Part shown: piece by piece, positions 47,419 through 50,919 of the stretch | Position numbering within the stretch: the stretch's first letter is position 1 | Layout: each line of letters opens with the position of its first letter | Assembly: GCA_025210965.1 (NCBI GenBank) | Contig: JAOAQY010000158.1 | Span: forward strand, 1-50,919 | Direction of reading: 5' to 3' | DNA from: Tissierellales bacterium | GTDB lineage: Bacteria; Bacillota; Clostridia; Tissierellales; JAOAQY01 | DNA: 50,919 nucleotides | The notes under the pieces: generated by a model | Databases searched by the model: none | Told to the model about the DNA's origin: nothing | What the model saw: the letters and a program-made list of their open reading frames with translations, nothing else | Translations under genes and position numbers: made by a program

Positions 47419-47435
47419 TTGGCATAATAATTGCA
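47419..47435 (+). promoter_or_regulatory. Sigma-54 (-24/-12) promoter of dhaKLM
   Basis: TTGGCATAATAATTGCA: GG (47421-47422) and GC (47433-47434) separated by 10 nt, matching the TGGCAY-N5-TTGC consensus. Expected transcription start near 47446, 65 nt before dhaK. Confidence 0.88.
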
Positions 47436-47510
47436 AATAGTAATAAGTAACTGATAAATGAAATTGAAGTAGATTTAATTTACTTTGATATATTAAAGGG
47501 GGATTTTTTT

Positions 47511-48503
47511 ATGAAAAAATTAATTAATCAAACTGAGCAAGTTGTAAACGAAATGTTAGATGGAGTAGTAAAAGCGCATCCAAACTATGTTAGAAGATTA
47601 GAAGGTTTTAATGTTTTGGTTAGAAAAGAATCACCTATAAAAGGAAAAGTAGCTCTTGTCAGTGGCGGTGGAAGTGGACATGAACCAGCACATGGAGGCT
47701 ATGTAGGTCTTGGAATGCTAGATGGAGCAGTTGCGGGAGAAGTATTTACTTCACCAACTCCAGACCAAGTCTTCGAAGCTGTAAAAGCAGTTGACAGTGG
47801 AGAAGGGGTATTGTTAGTTATAAAAAACTATTCTGGAGATGTAATGAACTTTGAAATGGCAGCGGAAATGGCAGAAATGGAAGATATAAAAGTAGAAAAG
47901 GTTATAGTTAATGATGATGTAGCTGTTGAAAATAGTACGTATACAACTGGAAGACGTGGAATCGCGGGAACACTATTTGTACACAAAATAGCAGGTGCAG
48001 CAGCAGAGGCTGGAAAAGATTTAGCTGAAGTTAAAAGAGTAGCGGAAAAGGTTATAGCAAATGTAAGAACTATGGGTATGTCACTTACACCTTGTATAGT
48101 TCCAGCGGCAGGTAAACCAGGATTTGAACTTCCTGAGGATGAATTTGAAATGGGTCTTGGGATCCACGGAGAGCCAGGAACTCATAGAGAAAAAATGAAA
48201 TCAGCAAAAGAGATAGTAAATGACTTGCTAGCAAAAATTTTGGAAGATATAAAGATTGAAGAAGGGGAAGATGTAGCAATTATGGTTAATGGTTTAGGCG
48301 GAACACCACTTATGGAGTTATATGTTATGAATAATGATGTTCATGTTTTGCTAGAAGAAAAAGGTCTAAATATTTATAAAACTATAATAGGGAATATGAT
48401 GACATCTCTCGAAATGCAAGGAGCTTCAGTTACAGTTCTAAAATTAGATGAGGAATTAAAAGGTTATTTGGATGCAAAAGCAGATACACCAGCTTGGAAA
48501 TAA
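47511..48503 (+). CDS. dhaK: Dihydroxyacetone kinase subunit DhaK
   Basis: Binds dihydroxyacetone covalently as a hemiaminal and presents it to DhaL-ADP/ATP. The 330 residues match PTS-dependent DhaK. The substrate-binding His219 is in GLGIHGEPG; the catalytic pair His57 (GGGSGHEPAHGG) and Asp110 (NYSGDVMNF) is present. Ribosome site AAAGGGGG. First gene of dhaK-dhaL-dhaM behind the sigma-54 promoter. Confidence 0.95.
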   Translation: MKKLINQTEQVVNEMLDGVVKAHPNYVRRLEGFNVLVRKESPIKGKVALVSGGGSGHEPAHGGYVGLGMLDGAVAGEVFTSPTPDQVFEAVKAVDSGEGVLLVIKNYSGDVMNFEMAAEMAEMEDIKVEKVIVNDDVAVENSTYTTGRRGIAGTLFVHKIAGAAAEAGKDLAEVKRVAEKVIANVRTMGMSLTPCIVPAAGKPGFELPEDEFEMGLGIHGEPGTHREKMKSAKEIVNDLLAKILEDIKIEEGEDVAIMVNGLGGTPLMELYVMNNDVHVLLEEKGLNIYKTIIGNMMTSLEMQGASVTVLKLDEELKGYLDAKADTPAWK

Positions 48504-48532
48504 ATTGATACATTGAAAATTAGGAGGCTATC

Positions 48533-49159
48533 ATGAATAGAGATTTATTGTTAGAAACGATTGAAAAAATAGCGGATACTATTATAGAGAACAAAGAAAT
48601 GCTAAATGATTTGGATAGAGCAATTGGAGATGCAGATCATGGCATAAATATGGCTAGAGGGTTTAATGAAGTAAAAGCTAAGATAGACACAGTGAGAGAA
48701 AAAGATTGTGGCGATATCTTGAAAATGGTAGCTATGACTTTGATATCAACGGTTGGAGGAGCTTCTGGTCCACTTTATGGGACGGCTTTTATGAAGGCAG
48801 CTGCAGTAGCAAAGGGAAAGATGGAATTGGAGAAACAAGACTTTGTGGATATATACAATCAAGCTATCGAGGGAATAAAGATGAGAGGAAAGTCCGATAA
48901 AGGTTGTAAGACTATGTTAGATGCATTGATTCCAGCACAAGAGGCATTTTATGAATCAATTGAAAAAGGGCAGGATTTGTCAGAAGCGTCTAAATTAGCA
49001 GAGATAGCAGCTGAAAAAGGAGTAGAATATACTAAAGAGATAATAGCTACAAAAGGGCGTGCTAGTTATCTTGGTGAACGAAGCATAGGGCATCAAGATC
49101 CTGGGGCTACATCGAGTTATCTGATTCTTAAAGTAATAGCGGAAGTTTTAGCTAAATAG
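48533..49159 (+). CDS. dhaL: Dihydroxyacetone kinase subunit DhaL
   Basis: ADP-binding subunit (208 residues) that accepts phosphate from DhaM~P and passes it to the dihydroxyacetone on DhaK. The Mg-ADP aspartates are Asp28, Asp33 and Asp35 in DLDRAIGDADHG; the nucleotide-binding GGASGPLYGTAF and GHQDPGATSS loops are present. The length equals known PTS-type DhaL. Its last codons are copied in the repeat that follows. Confidence 0.95.
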   Translation: MNRDLLLETIEKIADTIIENKEMLNDLDRAIGDADHGINMARGFNEVKAKIDTVREKDCGDILKMVAMTLISTVGGASGPLYGTAFMKAAAVAKGKMELEKQDFVDIYNQAIEGIKMRGKSDKGCKTMLDALIPAQEAFYESIEKGQDLSEASKLAEIAAEKGVEYTKEIIATKGRASYLGERSIGHQDPGATSSYLILKVIAEVLAK

Positions 49160-49210
49160 CCTGTGGCTAAATAGCTTTTAGTTAGATATCTTTCAGCTAA
49201 ATAAGTTAGG
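49151..49210 (+). repeat. Degenerate 15-bp tandem repeat at the end of dhaL
   Basis: Four 15-nt units start at 49151, 49166, 49181 and 49196, with cores GCTAAATA, GCTAAATA, GTTAGATA and GCTAAATA. The first core covers the last codons of dhaL. As 15 is a multiple of three, the ending Ala-Lys-stop recurs in frame in units two and four. It looks like slippage duplication of the gene end. Confidence 0.7.
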
Positions 49211-49278
49211 AATTTGGATAAGTAAAATGGACTTATAGTCCGATGGTGACGATTAACAGCTAGATAATGGAGGATAAT

Positions 49279-49671
49279 ATGGTAGGAATTGTTTTGGTAT
49301 CACATAGTGTAAAGATAGTAGAAGGAACGATAGAGCTTTGCCAACAAATGGCGCAGAGTGAAATTAAACTAATAAATGCAGGAGGAACAGCGGATGGAAG
49401 AATAGGAACTGATACAACTAAAATAATGAGTGCTATAGAAGATGCAAATACAGGAGACGGTGTGGTATTAATTGCCGATATTGGAAGCTCTGTTATGAGT
49501 ACTCAGATGGCACTTGAATTCTTAGATGAAGAGATTCGAGAGAAAATTATTTTAGCTGATACACCTTTTGTAGAAGGGAGTATCGCAGCTGTTGTAGAAG
49601 CTTCACTAGGTCATGATTTGAAAAAGGTAGTTAAAGCGGCAGAACAAGCAAAAAATTATTCTAAAAAGTAA
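49279..49671 (+). CDS. dhaM: Dihydroxyacetone kinase phosphoryl donor subunit DhaM
   Basis: PTS IIA of the mannose type (130 residues) that phosphorylates the ADP on DhaL. The phosphorylated His9 is in VLVSHS; GGTADGRIGTDTTKI and LIADIGSSVMST are family segments. It is the short single-domain form without the HPr and enzyme-I-like domains fused in Escherichia coli DhaM, so it depends on HPr from elsewhere. ATG at 49279 has GGAGG 5 nt upstream; the ATG at 49267 overlaps that site. Confidence 0.93.
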   Translation: MVGIVLVSHSVKIVEGTIELCQQMAQSEIKLINAGGTADGRIGTDTTKIMSAIEDANTGDGVVLIADIGSSVMSTQMALEFLDEEIREKIILADTPFVEGSIAAVVEASLGHDLKKVVKAAEQAKNYSKK

Positions 49672-49701
49672 AGTTAGCCTATATATATTATGATTTTTGA
49701 A

Positions 49702-49769
49702 GACACGTTATTTGCTAGATTAGAAGATCTATTTAGATTTTCAATCTATGTAGATTAGCGTGTTTTTTT
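49702..49769 (+). terminator. Long terminator hairpin after dhaM
   Basis: GACACG (49702-49707) and CGTGTT (49759-49764) form the base, followed by a seven-T run. The interior holds direct repeats ATCTATTTAGATT (49727-49739) and ATCTATGTAGATT (49744-49756), which pair with each other because each is near-palindromic. Confidence 0.65.
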
Positions 49770-49862
49770 GTTGGAAAATATAGATTTTGGAATAATTATA
49801 TTTGATTTTTAGTTGGGTATATAATAGAATAGTGTCACATTGTGAATTTAGGAGGTAAAGCT

Positions 49863-50546
49863 ATGTTAGGCACGATAATAAATGCTATTGCAATAATAGT
49901 TGGAAGTTTAATAGGAATATTCATGAGAAAAGGTATTTCGGATAGGTACAAAAAGATAATAATGCAGGGGATTCCACTGTGTATTATTATTATTGGAATT
50001 AGCAATGCTTTAAAAAGTAATGACCTCATGGTCATGATATTATCTGTTGTTATAGGATCAATAATTGGAGAGACATTGAATATAGAACTGAGGCTTGAGC
50101 ATCTAGGCGAATATTTAAAATCTAAATTTAAAAATTCAAATGGAAATTTTACGGAAGGTTTTATAACATCATCTTTAATTTATTGTGTAGGGGCCATGGC
50201 AATAATGGGAGCAATTGAAAGCGGTCTTACTGGAAGATACGATACATTGATGGCAAAATCTATATTGGATGGAATATCGTCAGTAATATTTGCGTCGACT
50301 TTTGGTATAGGTGTTATGTTTTCAGCTGGATCAGTACTAGTGTATCAAGGGGCGATTACTTTATTTGCGAGCAGTTTGTCTAAATTAATTAGTGAAGTCA
50401 TGGTTACAGAGTTATCAGCGGTTGGAGGAGTGCTTATAATAGGCTTAGCATTCAATGTATTGGGAGTTACTGAGGAAAAAATAAAAGTTGGAAATATGCT
50501 GCCAGCTATATTTTTACCAGTAATCTATTATGCAATAATTGGTTAA
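49863..50546 (+). CDS. DUF554 family membrane protein
   Basis: A 227-residue polytopic membrane protein of the DUF554 family (YdfK/YqgA-type), with about six hydrophobic segments. Signatures are the N-terminal GTIINAIAIIVGSLIG, GSIIGETLNIELRLEHLGEYLK, CVGAMAIMGAIESGL and LPAIFLPVIYY. The ATG at 49863 has AGGAGGT upstream; an in-frame GTG at 49842 precedes that site. Function of the family is unknown, though a transport role is assumed. Single gene with a terminator. Confidence 0.9.
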   Translation: MLGTIINAIAIIVGSLIGIFMRKGISDRYKKIIMQGIPLCIIIIGISNALKSNDLMVMILSVVIGSIIGETLNIELRLEHLGEYLKSKFKNSNGNFTEGFITSSLIYCVGAMAIMGAIESGLTGRYDTLMAKSILDGISSVIFASTFGIGVMFSAGSVLVYQGAITLFASSLSKLISEVMVTELSAVGGVLIIGLAFNVLGVTEEKIKVGNMLPAIFLPVIYYAIIG

Positions 50547-50587
50547 ATTTTGTTAAAATGTAGTGTGAAAATAAATAATGGGTATAG

Positions 50588-50616
50588 AAATGATAGGTTA
50601 AACCTATCATTTTTTA
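50588..50616 (+). terminator. Rho-independent terminator
   Basis: AAATGATAGGT-TAA-ACCTATCATTT followed by a T-run. Confidence 0.88.
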
Positions 50617-50644
50617 TTATATAAATTTACAGGAGGGGTTTTTT

Positions 50645-50919
50645 ATGGGAAAGGCTTATGATGCAAAAAGACTTATAAACACTATAGTTATTAATGAGGA
50701 AAAGACGAATGAGCTGTATCAAAGCTTAGCACATCAAATGAAAGATGCTAAAGCTAAGGCGTTGTTTGAAAAATTAGCAAAAGACGAAGCTAGGCACAAA
50801 ATGATTTATTCTAAGTTATTAGAAAATTTGCCAAATGATGGCATGGTAAATCTTAGTGAAGAGGAAGCGTTGTATACAGATACATTGATAGAGGCTAATG
50901 TATTTACAAATGATAAGGT
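50645..50919 (+). CDS. Ferritin-like/rubrerythrin-type protein, 3' truncated
   Basis: The first 91 residues of a gene that runs off the window. The ATG has the ribosome site aggaggg 9-10 nt upstream. The translation is helical, with INTIVINEEKTNELYQSLA and FEKLAKDEARHKMIYSKLL: the E..Y and E-x-x-H patterns of a ferritin-like diiron four-helix bundle. By analogy it may act in oxygen or peroxide defence or iron handling. The C-terminal half, including any rubredoxin domain, is not visible. Confidence 0.75.
   Translation, partial: MGKAYDAKRLINTIVINEEKTNELYQSLAHQMKDAKAKALFEKLAKDEARHKMIYSKLLENLPNDGMVNLSEEEALYTDTLIEANVFTNDK

Noticed and set aside
49151..49210. CRISPR-like array
   Set aside because: The repeats are 15 bp with no spacers, degenerate, and continuous with the dhaL coding end.

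Overview
The window is a contiguous stretch of low-GC chromosomal DNA. Strong Shine-Dalgarno sequences, TTG/GTG starts, a cysteine T-box, an NAD-dependent ligase behind PcrA, a CodY-like box and a DhaKLM system all point to a Firmicute, most likely an anaerobic member of the Clostridia; the family cannot be fixed from the sequence alone. No phage, insertion sequence, CRISPR array or rRNA was seen. The first gene (PTS IIC) and the last gene (ferritin-like protein) are cut by the window edges.

Region 1 (1-7262) is an ascorbate-utilisation locus: PTS IIC (UlaA, partial), a HAD phosphatase, IIA, the UlaG lactonase, IIB, UlaD, UlaE, UlaF and a SorC-type regulator. Its internal promoter (about 2026-2054) is overlapped by a cre-like site and TGTGCA-type operator half-sites. 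Region 2 (7300-13560) holds a patatin-like lipase, a GNAT acetyltransferase, a YfcC-type carrier preceded by a structured leader RNA of no class I recognise, a YkuI-like degenerate EAL protein and an MFS transporter. Region 3 (13562-16770, minus strand) holds an orphan sugar-type binding lipoprotein and a cysK-cysE operon behind a T-box whose specifier reads UGC (Cys). Region 4 (16865-21675) is DUF1232, pcrA, ligA.

Region 5 (21970-30264) is an oligopeptide uptake system: oppBCDF with a long AT-rich leader carrying a CodY-like box, followed by two tandem, closely related OppA-type lipoproteins, each with its own near-consensus promoter and terminator. Region 6 (30313-35184) is a cell-wall amidase with SH3b and AMIN domains, a UPF0316 membrane protein, RNase PH, an XTP/dITP pyrophosphatase, a YfcE-like phosphoesterase and tRNA-Arg(UCG). 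Region 7 (35459-37971) is an ABC-2 exporter plus two small membrane proteins of unknown function. Region 8 (38031-40862) is a selenium-associated module: DUF3343, YedF and YedE on the minus strand, divergent from a class-V aminotransferase/cysteine desulfurase-like gene.

Region 9 (40960-43603) has two metallophosphoesterases, a 338-residue protein I do not recognise, and a FlK-like thioesterase. Region 10 (43707-49769) has a membrane diguanylate cyclase and a sigma-54 activator with an N-terminal HPr domain, next to dhaK-dhaL-dhaM. The dha operon has a clear -24/-12 promoter and an upstream palindrome, so the HPr-sigma-54 protein is probably its PTS-linked regulator. A DUF554 membrane protein and the start of a ferritin-like gene close the window.
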